DNA of 64,000 nt from Oscillospiraceae bacterium (GTDB lineage: Bacteria > Bacillota > Clostridia > Oscillospirales > Acutalibacteraceae). The translations under genes were made by a program, and so were the position numbers. The stretch covers positions 153,581 to 217,580 of the forward strand of contig CAJTCU010000005.1 in assembly GCA_910574935.1 (NCBI GenBank), read 5' to 3'. This document shows, piece after piece, positions 8,464 to 16,925 of this stretch. The notes under the pieces are model-generated. The model saw only the letters and a list, made by a program, of their open reading frames with translations. It searched no databases and had not been told where the DNA came from. Positions within the stretch are counted from its first letter, which is position 1; each line of letters opens with the position of its first letter.

Positions 8464-9324
8464 TTGCTAAGAAAGATGAAGCCCCAAGAGCTTCAGCGGA
8501 TCGGAGAGCTGGCCTACCGGCAGGCCATGGACCTGAGGGGCTCGGCGTTTCCGGTGTACACAGACGGGGTTAAGACCAAAGAAGATTTTCTAGCCAAGGC
8601 CCGGCGGGGGCTTGACCGTCCAGGAGAGGAGCTGCTGGTGTATGAGCAAGAGGGTGTTCCCCTGGGATGGGCGCACTACTATTGGCTGGAAGAGGAGCAA
8701 TACATTGGCCCCCACAGCATTTTGGCGGGGAAAAATTACAGCCGGCTTTTGGGTGAGCTGCTGGCCTATTGGGCGAAGAGGCACCCTGGATATCGCTGGC
8801 ACCTATACTTGCCGGAAGAAAACCGGGAAGCCATAGCCTATCTGACCGGACGGGGCCAGCAGGAGGCGTCCCAAGAAAATGTAGACGTGCTTTTGTTTGA
8901 GAACTACGCCCCGCGTCCCGCCCAGAAACAGGTGGTACAGGTGGGCCCAAAGGACTTTTCCCTGTTTCAGCAGGTCCACCGGCTGTTCGAAAGAGATATG
9001 TATTGGACCAGCGAACGGATCGCGAAGGCTATGGAGAACTGGGAACTGTTCGCTTGTGTAGAGCAGGAGGTGTGCCAGGGCGTGCTGTACTATACTTACT
9101 GCAACCGGGGCCAGCGGCCGGACCTGGAGATTTTTGGCATTGACCTCTCCCCCCAGGGAACGCCCCAGACGGAAAAGGCTCTTCTAGTGGCCGCGTTAAA
9201 CCATGCAAAGGGTCAAAATGCCCGCAGCATGTACTTCTTTAATGAGGGAGAAATCCACCAAACCGCCCTGGGGCTGGGATTTCGCCATGTGACCACGGCA
9301 CATTATTTTGAGGGGAACCTCTAG
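8464..9324 (+). CDS. GNAT-like acetyltransferase, uncharacterised
   Basis: A 286-residue protein that looks like two GNAT-type halves. The first has LLVYEQEGVPLGWAHYYW (beta strands 4-5 of a GNAT fold); the second ends with ARSMYFFNEGEIHQTALGLGFRHV, a pattern often seen at the GNAT C-terminus. No perfect acetyl-CoA loop (Q/RxxGxG/A) was found, so the assignment is tentative. The start chosen is TTG 8464, eight bases after GGAGG (8451-8455); ATG 8476 is an alternative. The stop codon TAG (9322-9324) is formed by the left end of the MITE that follows. Confidence 0.6.
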   Translation: MLRKMKPQELQRIGELAYRQAMDLRGSAFPVYTDGVKTKEDFLAKARRGLDRPGEELLVYEQEGVPLGWAHYYWLEEEQYIGPHSILAGKNYSRLLGELLAYWAKRHPGYRWHLYLPEENREAIAYLTGRGQQEASQENVDVLLFENYAPRPAQKQVVQVGPKDFSLFQQVHRLFERDMYWTSERIAKAMENWELFACVEQEVCQGVLYYTYCNRGQRPDLEIFGIDLSPQGTPQTEKALLVAALNHAKGQNARSMYFFNEGEIHQTALGLGFRHVTTAHYFEGNL

Positions 9325-9507
9325 GGCTTGTTTGAAAAATCGAAAACGTCGTCTTTTTTGCCAGAAGAGGCCACTTTCTACGTCGAAAATCCTCGTCAAT
9401 CGCCAGAGTGACGTAGTTAGCGCAGCTAACTACAGCGGTTTTTCTCCTTGAAATTGTCCCCTTCTGGCCCCAAATTCGTCATTTCCTCTATTTTCAAACA
9501 AGCCCTA
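9322..9507. mobile_element. 186-bp MITE with perfect 17-bp terminal inverted repeats and TA target site
   Basis: The ends TAGGGCTTGTTTGAAAA (9322-9338) and TTTTCAAACAAGCCCTA (9491-9507) are perfect inverted repeats. The outermost TA on each side fits the TA duplication made by Tc1/mariner-IS630 type transposases. It has no coding capacity. A second palindrome (GTAGTTAG/CTAACTAC) lies inside at about 9413-9433. The element lies exactly between two convergent genes, and each end supplies a TAG stop codon. A single matching end recurs at 28674. Confidence 0.85.
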
Positions 9508-10674
9508 ATCTGGGGCAAGCGGAGAGACCACGGCCTGGATTTTTGCCGGAGAGTGTGGGTATTGCCGGGAAAAGGCCCTGCATATCCGGCGGCATACTGT
9601 TTGGCTATTTTCAAAGCTGGCTCTGGGCAGCAGCAGCACGTATTGGCAAACACTGCACTGGGCCATAGCGTCCCCCTGGCGCAGTAAGGGAGGGATCATC
9701 TGGCGCAGGTTGTCCATCACCAGGTCCAGGCTGCGGCGGCCAAGACTCTGGCTGCTTTTGCCGCTAATCGTGAGCACCGCCAGGCAGGCCTCTTCTCCGC
9801 TGCGGGCAGAGTCCCGGGCTTGTAGCTGGTATAGGGCTCGGAATACGTCGTATTCACAGCAAAAGGCTCCGGGACGAGCGGCTTCCCTGAGCTGCTCAAT
9901 AATGCCTGCCGGGGGCACGGTCTGGTTATTGACCCGGCTGGCGGCTTTTCGATAAAGGGCCTGGGCCTGGGGGCCAGGCAATGTGCCCAGAGTACGCATA
10001 AGCAGCTGGCTCATGGCTTCATAGAGCCGGCTGGCGGCAGCAGGCTCCTTTAGTTTCATCAGGGCGGCCATGCGGCGGCAGGCCAAATCTTGGTCTAGGG
10101 GCGATTCTTTTAGGGCGGCGGCGCATAGGCGGTCCACCTCCTGCCAGCGTCCTGCGGCTTCTAAAGGGGGAAGCGCTTTGTCCACGGTATCTAAATATTG
10201 TGATAGTAGGGCGTCGGCTCTTTCTTTGACCCAGGCGTTTTCCCGCAGCCTGGGGAGAAATCCCCCTGTGAATAGGGCGGCGGCCTCCAGCCCAGCCTGG
10301 GGCTGCTGAGAGCCGGGGGTGCACAGGGAGGAAAAGCGGTCTACGTCCAGGACCAGGGGAATGTGGGGGTTCCAGGCATAGCCTTCCCCTTGGCGAAGGA
10401 CCAGCTGGCGTCCGGCGCCCTCATAAAGCGGGTCCAGGCAGCTTTTGGCGCGAAAAAATACGGTCTTAATAGCATTGGCCGGGTTACTGGACCGCACAGT
10501 ACCCTGCCAAAGCAGTTTTTCCAGCTCGGCTAAAGGCACGGTGCGGCCCTTAGCGCAGATGAGATAAGCCAGCAGCAGCCAGACTTTTTTCGAGTGGCTG
10601 GTGCTGTCGCCCACCGCAGCGCTGCCCCGGCGGATGGTGAAGCCGCCCAGCATTTCTACATGAATTGAGTCCAT
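9505..10674 (-). CDS. BTAD-domain (SARP-like) transcriptional regulator
   Basis: Predicted activator with an N-terminal OmpR/SARP winged helix (LGGFTIRRG ... SKKVWLLLAYLICAKGR ... LAELEKLLW; residues 5-60) and a TPR-like bacterial transcriptional activation domain (VDRFSSLC ... AAGRWQEVDRLCAAALKESPLDQDL). The C-terminal 130 residues do not match a domain I can name. The start at 10674 is supported by AAGGGAGGGG just upstream; further codons to 10761 lack a site. The stop codon is created by the right end of the MITE, so the original C-terminus may have differed. Target genes unknown. Confidence 0.8.
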   Translation of the reverse strand: MDSIHVEMLGGFTIRRGSAAVGDSTSHSKKVWLLLAYLICAKGRTVPLAELEKLLWQGTVRSSNPANAIKTVFFRAKSCLDPLYEGAGRQLVLRQGEGYAWNPHIPLVLDVDRFSSLCTPGSQQPQAGLEAAALFTGGFLPRLRENAWVKERADALLSQYLDTVDKALPPLEAAGRWQEVDRLCAAALKESPLDQDLACRRMAALMKLKEPAAASRLYEAMSQLLMRTLGTLPGPQAQALYRKAASRVNNQTVPPAGIIEQLREAARPGAFCCEYDVFRALYQLQARDSARSGEEACLAVLTISGKSSQSLGRRSLDLVMDNLRQMIPPLLRQGDAMAQCSVCQYVLLLPRASFENSQTVCRRICRAFSRQYPHSPAKIQAVVSPLAPD

Positions 10675-10923
10675 GGAACCCCTCCCTTTGGGAAAAAGCA
10701 TAGCACAAAACAGGGCATTTTGCAAGAGGGGAGAGAACGGGAACATCCAGCGAAAGGTCAATAAAGAATGGCTATGAATATCCGGTATGTTGGGAAACCC
10801 TGGGGTGGGAGGTAAAGCGGCGGAAACGGGTGATCATTGAAAGGATTAAGAGGGTGTATAACATCATTGCGCCTTTGATTTTGAGGGAGCGCCGGGCAAT
10901 TCTAAACTTCCAAGACAAGAGGG
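10675..10923. other. Intergenic stretch, no gene seen
   Basis: This lies between the BTAD regulator start and the terminator of the DUF4179 unit. Both flanking genes are on the minus strand, so the promoter of the BTAD gene should lie here. No convincing -10/-35 pair was found, and the short plus-strand frames show no codon pattern. Confidence 0.5.
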
Positions 10924-10968
10924 AATACAAAGGCCGGCGCAGTTTAATGCCGCGTCGGCCTTTGTATT
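10924..10968 (-). terminator. Terminator of the ECF/DUF4179 operon
   Basis: A perfect 13-bp stem, AATACAAAGGCCG (10924-10936) with CGGCCTTTGTATT (10956-10968), 19-base loop, about 30 bases after the stop of the DUF4179 gene. Confidence 0.85.
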
Positions 10969-11000
10969 ATAAAAACGCTTTCTTACGTCACGGTTCCATT

Positions 11001-12698
11001 TTACTCCGCCTGAGAGCTCACCGCGCCGTCTCCTGTCTCATCCACGATGCTGTCCACCTGCTCGTTGCGCCGATGGTGGATGGTCACCGCCGGGTCGCTG
11101 GTGTTGGGCTGGTTCCACTCCATGAACTGCTCCACCAGGGTCTCGCCAGTGGCACGGTCGATAATCTTCACCGTAGCCGGACGGTCCTCGTTAAGGTCCC
11201 ACAGCTCTTTAAAGGTTAGGAAATACCTGTTGAGAGGCAGATCATTGAGATAGGTCTCGGTCCAGCTGCCGTTGGGCTGCTGGGTGTACTCCCAGTAGAA
11301 GGTGGAACCCTCTTCCCAGTGGAACTCGTCCCGCCTGGTCTCGGCGCTGTCCACCAGCCGCCCGTCCTGCCACACCTCTACCTTCAGGTCCCGGTACTCC
11401 TCCGGGGTCAGCACGAATAGACTGTTTTTCCCCACGTTATAGTCGAAATTGGCTACCAGCCAGCCCTCACGCAGGCTTTCCACCGCCTCTACTCCGCAGA
11501 CGTAGCTTGCACAGGGTGTGGGTTTAATGTCCTCCACGGACCCGGCCTCCACCGTGCCGTTCTCAAAGTCGATGAGGAACACCGCCAGCCAGTCTTTGGT
11601 ATCGTTTTTGTCGAAAATGCCCAGCACCACCTTGCGGGTCTCCCCGGGCTGAATGCCTCCCATCATCCAGGTCTGGCGCTCACCGCCGTTTTCCAGCTCT
11701 TCGGTATGGCCTGCCCCGGCCACGCCCAGCTCCCGACCGTCGTCGAAGCGGAGGATCCGGACGGGATTGTCATACTGGCCCGCCACGTCAAAGACGAAGG
11801 TAGAGCCCGCCGGACCGGCCTCCGCAGAGACGAAGGTGATGCCGTTCTGCTCCAGTTCGCCCTCTATCCGGCGCACCTGGGCCTGGTTCTTCTCCACCGT
11901 AAAGGAGAGCTGGTAGGGGGTGTTGTTCAGCTGCTGGGTGCCGATGTACTTGCCCTCGGTTTCTGGGTCGCTGAGGTACTCTTCCACCCCCTGGCAGCAT
12001 AGGGTGATCTCCAGGCTGTCCTGGTCCTGGTACTTCTCCGGCACCCGGAAGCCCTGCTGGGAGATGTACTTGCCGTTCTCCACCTGCTGCCACCAGCCGT
12101 AAGCCACAGTCTCGGTAAAGCCCGGGGCAGTCTTGTGGCCGCCGTTTTCCGTGTCCAAAGAGAGCTGGGGTTCGCCGTTGATCAGCACGTTATAGTAGTC
12201 TCCCCAGGTGTTGGTGTAGATGGTGGACCCGGCGTCCAGGTCCATCACCAGTCCGGCGTAGACGTACACGCCGTCGTAGTACACCTGGTCCACGCTGATG
12301 GTAAAGGGCTTCTGCCCCAGGCCCCCGGCGGGCACCTGGACGCTGTCCTCTCCGGCGGACACCGCGTAGTTTGCCAGGCCCGCCTGGGTCTGCCACAGGT
12401 TGTTGCCGCTCACGCCCCGGTTAAAGCTCTCGAACACCCCGCCGATAAAGGGCAGGCTCTCGGCCAGGGCCGGGTTTACTCCGTTGAGCCCCAGCAGCGC
12501 CCCACAGACCACCATTAGGCTGGCCGCGGTAGCGCAGGCCCGTTTCAGCCAAGGAGGCATGACAAAGGGACATTTGCTTCCCTCCCCTTGTTCAGGCAGC
12601 TCGGCGTATACCTGGCGCAGGCGGTCCTCTACTACTTGGGGGATATGGTCCAACTCCAGCTGGGCCCGTACCATCATTTCATACTCATTTCGCTTCAC
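11001..12698 (-). CDS. DUF4179 membrane protein, probable anti-sigma factor
   Basis: Single-pass membrane protein, 565 residues. It has a cytoplasmic N-terminus of about 50 residues (MKRNEYEMMVRAQLEL), a TM helix at about 52-72 (ACATAASLMVVCGALLGL), and a large extracellular part with DUF4179 directly after the TM (LAESLPFIGGVFESFN). It overlaps the ECF sigma gene by 14 bases. Known DUF4179/ECF pairs act as anti-sigma/sigma systems; that function is inferred here. The extracellular part is beta-rich with many Asp/Glu and WxW segments and may sense cell-envelope stress. It ends in a perfect terminator. Confidence 0.85.
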   Translation of the reverse strand: MKRNEYEMMVRAQLELDHIPQVVEDRLRQVYAELPEQGEGSKCPFVMPPWLKRACATAASLMVVCGALLGLNGVNPALAESLPFIGGVFESFNRGVSGNNLWQTQAGLANYAVSAGEDSVQVPAGGLGQKPFTISVDQVYYDGVYVYAGLVMDLDAGSTIYTNTWGDYYNVLINGEPQLSLDTENGGHKTAPGFTETVAYGWWQQVENGKYISQQGFRVPEKYQDQDSLEITLCCQGVEEYLSDPETEGKYIGTQQLNNTPYQLSFTVEKNQAQVRRIEGELEQNGITFVSAEAGPAGSTFVFDVAGQYDNPVRILRFDDGRELGVAGAGHTEELENGGERQTWMMGGIQPGETRKVVLGIFDKNDTKDWLAVFLIDFENGTVEAGSVEDIKPTPCASYVCGVEAVESLREGWLVANFDYNVGKNSLFVLTPEEYRDLKVEVWQDGRLVDSAETRRDEFHWEEGSTFYWEYTQQPNGSWTETYLNDLPLNRYFLTFKELWDLNEDRPATVKIIDRATGETLVEQFMEWNQPNTSDPAVTIHHRRNEQVDSIVDETGDGAVSSQAE

Positions 12699-13224
12699 AG
12701 GTTTTCTCCTCCCTCTCTAAATAAATTTTTTGCAGCCGCTCCCGGCTACGCATAAGCCGGGACTTGACCGCGCTCTCCTTCACGCCCATGATTCCGGCAA
12801 TCTCCTTCACCTTGAACCCGTCTATATAGTATAGGGTCAGCACCAAGCGGTCGTTTTCGGCCAGGGCGTTCAGGCTTTCCCGCACGTCTAGGGACCGGTC
12901 CAAGCTTTGGTCGGGGTTATGGCTATCCTCGGGCAGCTGGTCGAAAGACACCAGCCGCCGGTTTTGCCGGAGAATGTCATAGCTGTTATAGATGAGAATC
13001 CGCGTCAGCCAGGTCTTAAAGTATTTGGGCTGGCGCAGGGTATACAGCTTACTAAAAGCCTCCATCACGGTTTCGGCCACCGCGTCGGCCACGTCCTCCT
13101 GGTTGTGGAGAATGGCCATGGCCGCTCGGGTCAGGGCGTGCTTGTGGGCCTCCATCAGGCGGATAAACGCCTGCTTATCGCCCGCCTGGGCCCGGCGCAC
13201 CAGTTTTTCTGTAGAATCCGGCAT
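12685..13224 (-). CDS. ECF RNA polymerase sigma factor (sigma-70 family)
   Basis: 179 residues with sigma region 2 (residues 10-75: DKQAFIRLMEAHKHAL ... NQEDVADAVAETVMEAF ... FKTWLTRILIYNSYDILR) and region 4 (LNALAENDRLVLTLYYIDGFKVKEIAGIMGVKESAVKSRL, split HTH). It is first in an operon with its DUF4179 partner. Upstream at 13270-13303 the inverted motif CAACCAT/ATGGTTG may include an ECF-type promoter (GCAACC on the minus strand) for autoregulation. Target regulon unknown. Confidence 0.93.
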   Translation of the reverse strand: MPDSTEKLVRRAQAGDKQAFIRLMEAHKHALTRAAMAILHNQEDVADAVAETVMEAFSKLYTLRQPKYFKTWLTRILIYNSYDILRQNRRLVSFDQLPEDSHNPDQSLDRSLDVRESLNALAENDRLVLTLYYIDGFKVKEIAGIMGVKESAVKSRLMRSRERLQKIYLEREEKTCEAK

Positions 13225-13463
13225 GGGTCATCCCACCTTTCGCAAATAGAATCACTGTAAAACGTCTTACAACCATTAGGCGGAGGAGGGCAGGAAATGG
13301 TTGCAGGGAGGGAGAAGAATTTTTTAAAAGAAGGAACGCAAAACCAGAAGAAGGTCCAGGGCGGGTGTTCCCGCACTGACTGGCGGCTGTGGGCCCTTGC
13401 CCGTATCACACAAAGGATGACCTTCTTCCCGTCTGTCCTTCCGTGCCTGTGGGGAAAAAGATA

Positions 13464-13495
13464 GTTGGCCGTTCCCCCGCGGGAGAACAGCCAAC
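13464..13495 (-). terminator. Terminator of the esterase gene
   Basis: GTTGGC.GTTC pairs with GAAC.GCCAAC around a GC-rich core. On the minus strand it is followed by CTTTTT (13455-13459). It lies ten bases after the stop of the esterase gene. Confidence 0.8.
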
Positions 13496-13504
13496 CCAGA
13501 TTTG

Positions 13505-14488
13505 TTATAGGACACTCTCCAGCCAAGCCTCTGCCAGCTTGGGCCACACCCGGACAATGGAGCAGTCTCTCTCCTGCTTGGCCTTTGCCGAAGGGTCGGG
13601 CTCGCCGGGCGGGGCAAACCACCCCTCCATAGCATCGGGGGACACCCCCGCCACCTCTTTAGCCCGCACTTTCTCCCGCAGCTTTTCCAGGGGCTCCAGG
13701 GTGTAGCGGGGGCCGTAGTCATCCCGCAGCCATGCGTCGTCCGCCAAAGCCAGCCCGTGCTGGCCGCTGGTAAATACATGGTGGGCAAAAGGCACCCCCG
13801 CAGCCTTGCAGGCCTGGGCAAAGAGATAGCTGTTTTCCACAGGCACGCAATCGTCCTCTGCGGTTTGCCACAAAAAGCAGGGCGGGGTGTCTGGGGTAAC
13901 GTGCTTTTCCAGAGACATATAGTCTAGCTGATCTGCCGAAGCATCCGCGCCCAGCAGAGCGATGAAGGAGCCTTCATGGGCCAGCTTGCCGGCACTGTAG
14001 GGGGAGGCGATCACCGGATAGCTAAGAATAGCCGCATCCGGGCGGTTGGAAAAGGAGCCGGTGGCTGGGTCCGGGTCGGCAATGTCATTATAATGTACAC
14101 AAAGGCTGGCACACAGGTGGCCCCCGGCGGAAAAGCCGCAAATGGCCAGCCGGTCCTTGTCGATAGAGAAGGATTCACTATTTTTGCGGATGAACCGCAC
14201 CGCCCGGGAAATGTCCCGCAGGGGCTGAAGCCCCAGGGGATGGGTACTCATGGGGTTCACAGTGTAGGTAAGAACAAAGGCGTTGTAGCCCGCGTGGTAG
14301 AATTCCGCGGCCACGGGACCGCCCTCAGAGGGGGCTACAAAGCAGTAGCCGCCGCCAGGCACCACCAGCATGGCCGGACGGGCCGCGCCTTTGGGATGAA
14401 TGTAGCTTGTAAGAAAAGGCGTAAAGCCTGCCGCTAGGGGATAGGCGTATTCCTCTGGCGACCAGAGGATATGTTTGGTGTATTCCAT
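13505..14488 (-). CDS. Alpha/beta hydrolase, acetyl-esterase type
   Basis: 327 residues in the BD-FAE/acetylxylan esterase-like group of alpha/beta hydrolases. The oxyanion-hole motif is VVPGGGYCFVAPSEGGPVA (the HGGG-like loop), the nucleophile elbow is GFSAGGH, an Asp lies in TAEDDCVPVENS, and the catalytic His is in SGQHGLALAD. The start is 14488, behind a GAAAGGAGT site; a 20-residue longer frame lacks one. It likely deacetylates carbohydrate or small esters in the cytoplasm, as no signal peptide is present. Single-gene unit with its own promoter and terminator. Confidence 0.88.
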   Translation of the reverse strand: MEYTKHILWSPEEYAYPLAAGFTPFLTSYIHPKGAARPAMLVVPGGGYCFVAPSEGGPVAAEFYHAGYNAFVLTYTVNPMSTHPLGLQPLRDISRAVRFIRKNSESFSIDKDRLAICGFSAGGHLCASLCVHYNDIADPDPATGSFSNRPDAAILSYPVIASPYSAGKLAHEGSFIALLGADASADQLDYMSLEKHVTPDTPPCFLWQTAEDDCVPVENSYLFAQACKAAGVPFAHHVFTSGQHGLALADDAWLRDDYGPRYTLEPLEKLREKVRAKEVAGVSPDAMEGWFAPPGEPDPSAKAKQERDCSIVRVWPKLAEAWLESVL

Positions 14489-14519
14489 AAAAGTAAGACT
14501 CCTTTCAAGGGTTTTGTCT

Positions 14520-14548
14520 ATTATAATGCGAATTTCACGGAAGTGCAA
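14520..14548 (-). promoter_or_regulatory. Sigma-A promoter for the esterase gene
   Basis: Minus-strand TTGCAC (14548-14543), 17 bases, TATAAT (14525-14520), about 30 bases upstream of the start codon. Confidence 0.8.
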
Positions 14549-14726
14549 GGCCCTTTTTGTAAAGCTATACCAAGCTCCTGCATGGCTTCATCGGTTCTTT
14601 GGCTTTGGCGCTATCCGTGTGCATAGGTCGCTCTCTGCAAAGCAAGCCGTTAGCCGCTCCTGTTCACAGTTACGGACCGCTTGCGGGAAAGATTGTTTAA
14701 GACAAGTATAGCATGTGGAGGAGAAA
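14549..14726. other. Intergenic, no gene seen
   Basis: This separates the esterase promoter from the MATE stop codon. The small plus-strand frame here has no ribosome binding site or recognisable protein. No hairpin with a T-run was found for the MATE unit. Confidence 0.5.
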
Positions 14727-16064
14727 TCAATAATGATACCGTTTCCGCTTGGCAAACAAGAAAACGACCGAGATCGCACAGGCGGCCACATCCGCCACAG
14801 CAATGGACCACCAAATGCCGTCTAATTTAAATAGAATGGGCAGAGCCAGCACGGCGAGAATTTGGAACACCAAAGACCGCAAAAAGGAGATTAGCGCCGA
14901 AACGGCCCCGTTATTCAGTGCCGTGAAGAATGAAGAGGCAAAGATATTGAATCCCGCCAGCACAAAGGAGAAAGCGAATATCCCAAAGGCATGTACGGTC
15001 ATTTCTACCAGCTCCTTGTCATAGCCCACAAAAACTAGGGCCAAAGGCCGGGCCAACACCCAGGCCAGGGCCATCATGGCCACGCCGAAGATCAGCATAA
15101 GGGTCACGCTTTTCTTCAAAAGGCTTTTCAGCTCACCATGGTTCCCCGCCCCGTGGTGGTACCCCACCACCGGCGTGCTGGCCACAGTGTAGCCAATAAA
15201 GATGGCCACAAAGATAAAGGAGATGTACATCAGCACCCCGTACACGGCCACCCCGTCCTCTCCGGCAAAGCGGAGCAGCTGAAAATTGTATAGCATGCCC
15301 ACCAAAGAACCGGAGATATTGGACATCAGCTCGGAAGAGCCGTTGACACAGGCCTTTAGCAGAATACGGCTTTGCAGGCGGGTTTTTCTTAGCCGCAGCA
15401 GACTGGTATTGGGCCGCAGGAAGTATAAAAGAGGGAGCACGCCGCCCACGCACTGGCTGATGCCTGTGGCCAGTGCCGCCCCAGCCACACCCCAGCGGAG
15501 TCCGGCAATGAAAAGGGCGTCTAGGATCATGTTGGTAACCCCTGCCGCCACCGTGTACACCAGGCCCAGCTTGGGCTTTTCAGCAGTGGAAAGAAAGGTT
15601 TGGAACACATTTTGCAGCATAAAAGCCGTGGTAAACCCAATGACAATACGTCCGTAGACCACGCAGTCCTCCAGCATGGCCGGGGTGGCCCCCAGCAGCA
15701 GGGATACGGGCCGCATCACGGCAATACCGATAATAGACACTGCTACGCCTACAATAAGGGTAAAGCACACCATCATGGTAAAGTAGCGGTTGGCGCTTTC
15801 CCGGTCGCCCTCGCCCAGAGTCTTTGCCACCAGGGCGCTGCCGCCGGTGCCGATCATAAAGCCCAGCCCGCCTAAAATCATGGTGAAGGGCATAATAAGA
15901 TTAATGGCCGCAAAGGGCACTTTGCCCACAAAGTTGGAGACGAATAGCCCGTCTACCACACCGTAGATGGAGGTAAAAACCATCATTAGGATAGGGGAAA
16001 GGGCAAAACGCAGCAGTTTTTGGTAAGTAAAATGGTCGGAAAGTTGGATTGCTTCTTTATTCAT
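14727..16064 (-). CDS. MATE family efflux transporter
   Basis: Multidrug/toxin extrusion pump driven by Na+ or H+. The 445 residues show twelve hydrophobic segments in two six-helix halves. The first half starts FALSPILMMVFTSIYGVVDGLFVSNFVG, a classical MATE N-terminus; GTGGSALVAKTLGEGD and VVGYHHGAGNHGELKSLL are the paired loop motifs after helices 2 and 8. Its start overlaps the MarR stop (ATGA), so both are one operon. Substrates cannot be read from sequence. Confidence 0.93.
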   Translation of the reverse strand: MNKEAIQLSDHFTYQKLLRFALSPILMMVFTSIYGVVDGLFVSNFVGKVPFAAINLIMPFTMILGGLGFMIGTGGSALVAKTLGEGDRESANRYFTMMVCFTLIVGVAVSIIGIAVMRPVSLLLGATPAMLEDCVVYGRIVIGFTTAFMLQNVFQTFLSTAEKPKLGLVYTVAAGVTNMILDALFIAGLRWGVAGAALATGISQCVGGVLPLLYFLRPNTSLLRLRKTRLQSRILLKACVNGSSELMSNISGSLVGMLYNFQLLRFAGEDGVAVYGVLMYISFIFVAIFIGYTVASTPVVGYHHGAGNHGELKSLLKKSVTLMLIFGVAMMALAWVLARPLALVFVGYDKELVEMTVHAFGIFAFSFVLAGFNIFASSFFTALNNGAVSALISFLRSLVFQILAVLALPILFKLDGIWWSIAVADVAACAISVVFLFAKRKRYHY

Positions 16065-16519
16065 GGCTCCTCCATAGTATTTTTCTCCAGCTTCTGTCTG
16101 AGAAGCTGGTTAAATTTTTGCTGTGTCTGAATCATTGCCTGTTGTTCTTCTGGTGAGAGTTCCGCCAGGGCGGCTTCCTCGGCAGCGATGACCCGGTCTG
16201 CGGTGCGGGCTGCCAGGGCCAGCCCCTGCTGGGTTAGGAAGATTTGGCGGGTGCGGCGGTCTTTGCCAGGAGAGAGGCGGATGGCTCCGCTGGCTTCCAG
16301 ATTTTTTAGGGCTGAGTTAATGGTCTGCTTAGACTGGTAATTTAGGTGGCAGAGAAGGGTCTGGGTTACCGGGGGCTCCTCGGTGCGAAGGGAATAGAGA
16401 ATCCACAGGGTGGCCTCTGGCACGCCAAGGCGGCGGGAAGCGGTTCGATAGATGCATTGGCTGTCCAGCAAAATAGAGTTGTAGTCTGCCAGAAGTCGGG
16501 TAGGATGTGGCTGTTCCAT
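16061..16519 (-). CDS. MarR family transcriptional regulator
   Basis: 152 residues with the winged helix: LHALW-like TLWILYSLR, recognition helix region NYQSKQTINSALKNLEASGAIRLSPGKDRRTRQIFLT (the DxR wing is KDRRTR). It is the first gene of a MarR-MATE operon and is expected to repress that operon, released by a pump substrate. The promoter at 16562-16590 is consensus, which suits a repressed operon. Confidence 0.92.
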   Translation of the reverse strand: MEQPHPTRLLADYNSILLDSQCIYRTASRRLGVPEATLWILYSLRTEEPPVTQTLLCHLNYQSKQTINSALKNLEASGAIRLSPGKDRRTRQIFLTQQGLALAARTADRVIAAEEAALAELSPEEQQAMIQTQQKFNQLLRQKLEKNTMEEP

Positions 16520-16561
16520 AGATAGCCCCCATGAAAATTAATATGAAATCGGACGATTTTT

Positions 16562-16590
16562 ATTATAGTCTGTTTTCGGATGAATGTCAA
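16562..16590 (-). promoter_or_regulatory. Consensus promoter of the marR-MATE operon
   Basis: Minus-strand TTGACA (16590-16585), 17-base spacer, TATAAT (16567-16562), about 43 bases before the MarR start codon. Confidence 0.88.
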
Positions 16591-16730
16591 GGAAAAAATG
16601 TGCAAGACCATGAAACATTGATAGTATAATTCCGTGGATGCTGAAAGGCAGGGCACCTTTGGGAATATCCCCTATCACAGAAAAAAGAGCCAGGCAGGCG
16701 CCTGACCCCTTAGGATTTGTTGGAAACAAA

Positions 16731-16766
16731 GAGCCAACCACCGAAGTTTCCCTCGGTAGTTGGCTC
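16731..16766 (-). terminator. Terminator after the YjcQ-like operon
   Basis: GAGCCAAC.ACCGA pairs with TCGGT.GTTGGCTC. On the minus strand TTTGTTT follows. It directly abuts the stop of the 16767 gene. Confidence 0.85.
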
Positions 16767-16925
16767 CTATTGCCCTTCCCCCGTCCCAATTGGCGGGGGG
16801 CTGTATGCAATTGTTTCTTTTATCTCCACCACCACATAGCCCCGGCCTTTTCGTCGGACCTTTGCGTCGTTTCCCCGCCGGATGATGGTTTCAATGGCTT
16901 TTATGGTTTTTTCGTCCATCTTCAT
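16767..16925 (-). CDS. Small conserved-type protein, coupled to the YjcQ-like gene
   Basis: 52 residues starting MKMDEKTIKAIETIIRRG and then KVRRKGRGYVVVEIKET: a helix plus a basic beta hairpin. Small proteins with a DEKTIxAIExxLxxG N-terminus and a positively charged strand are frequent in Clostridia, often near phage-like genes, but have no known function. The ATG at 16925 overlaps the YjcQ stop (ATGA), so translation is likely coupled. It lies in a different frame from a longer open frame that starts at 17123, which is not believed. Confidence 0.6.
   Translation of the reverse strand: MKMDEKTIKAIETIIRRGNDAKVRRKGRGYVVVEIKETIAYSPPPIGTGEGQ

Noticed and set aside
14549-14726. Possible tRNA or small RNA between esterase and MATE
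   Set aside because: No cloverleaf arms or CCA-type end could be drawn.
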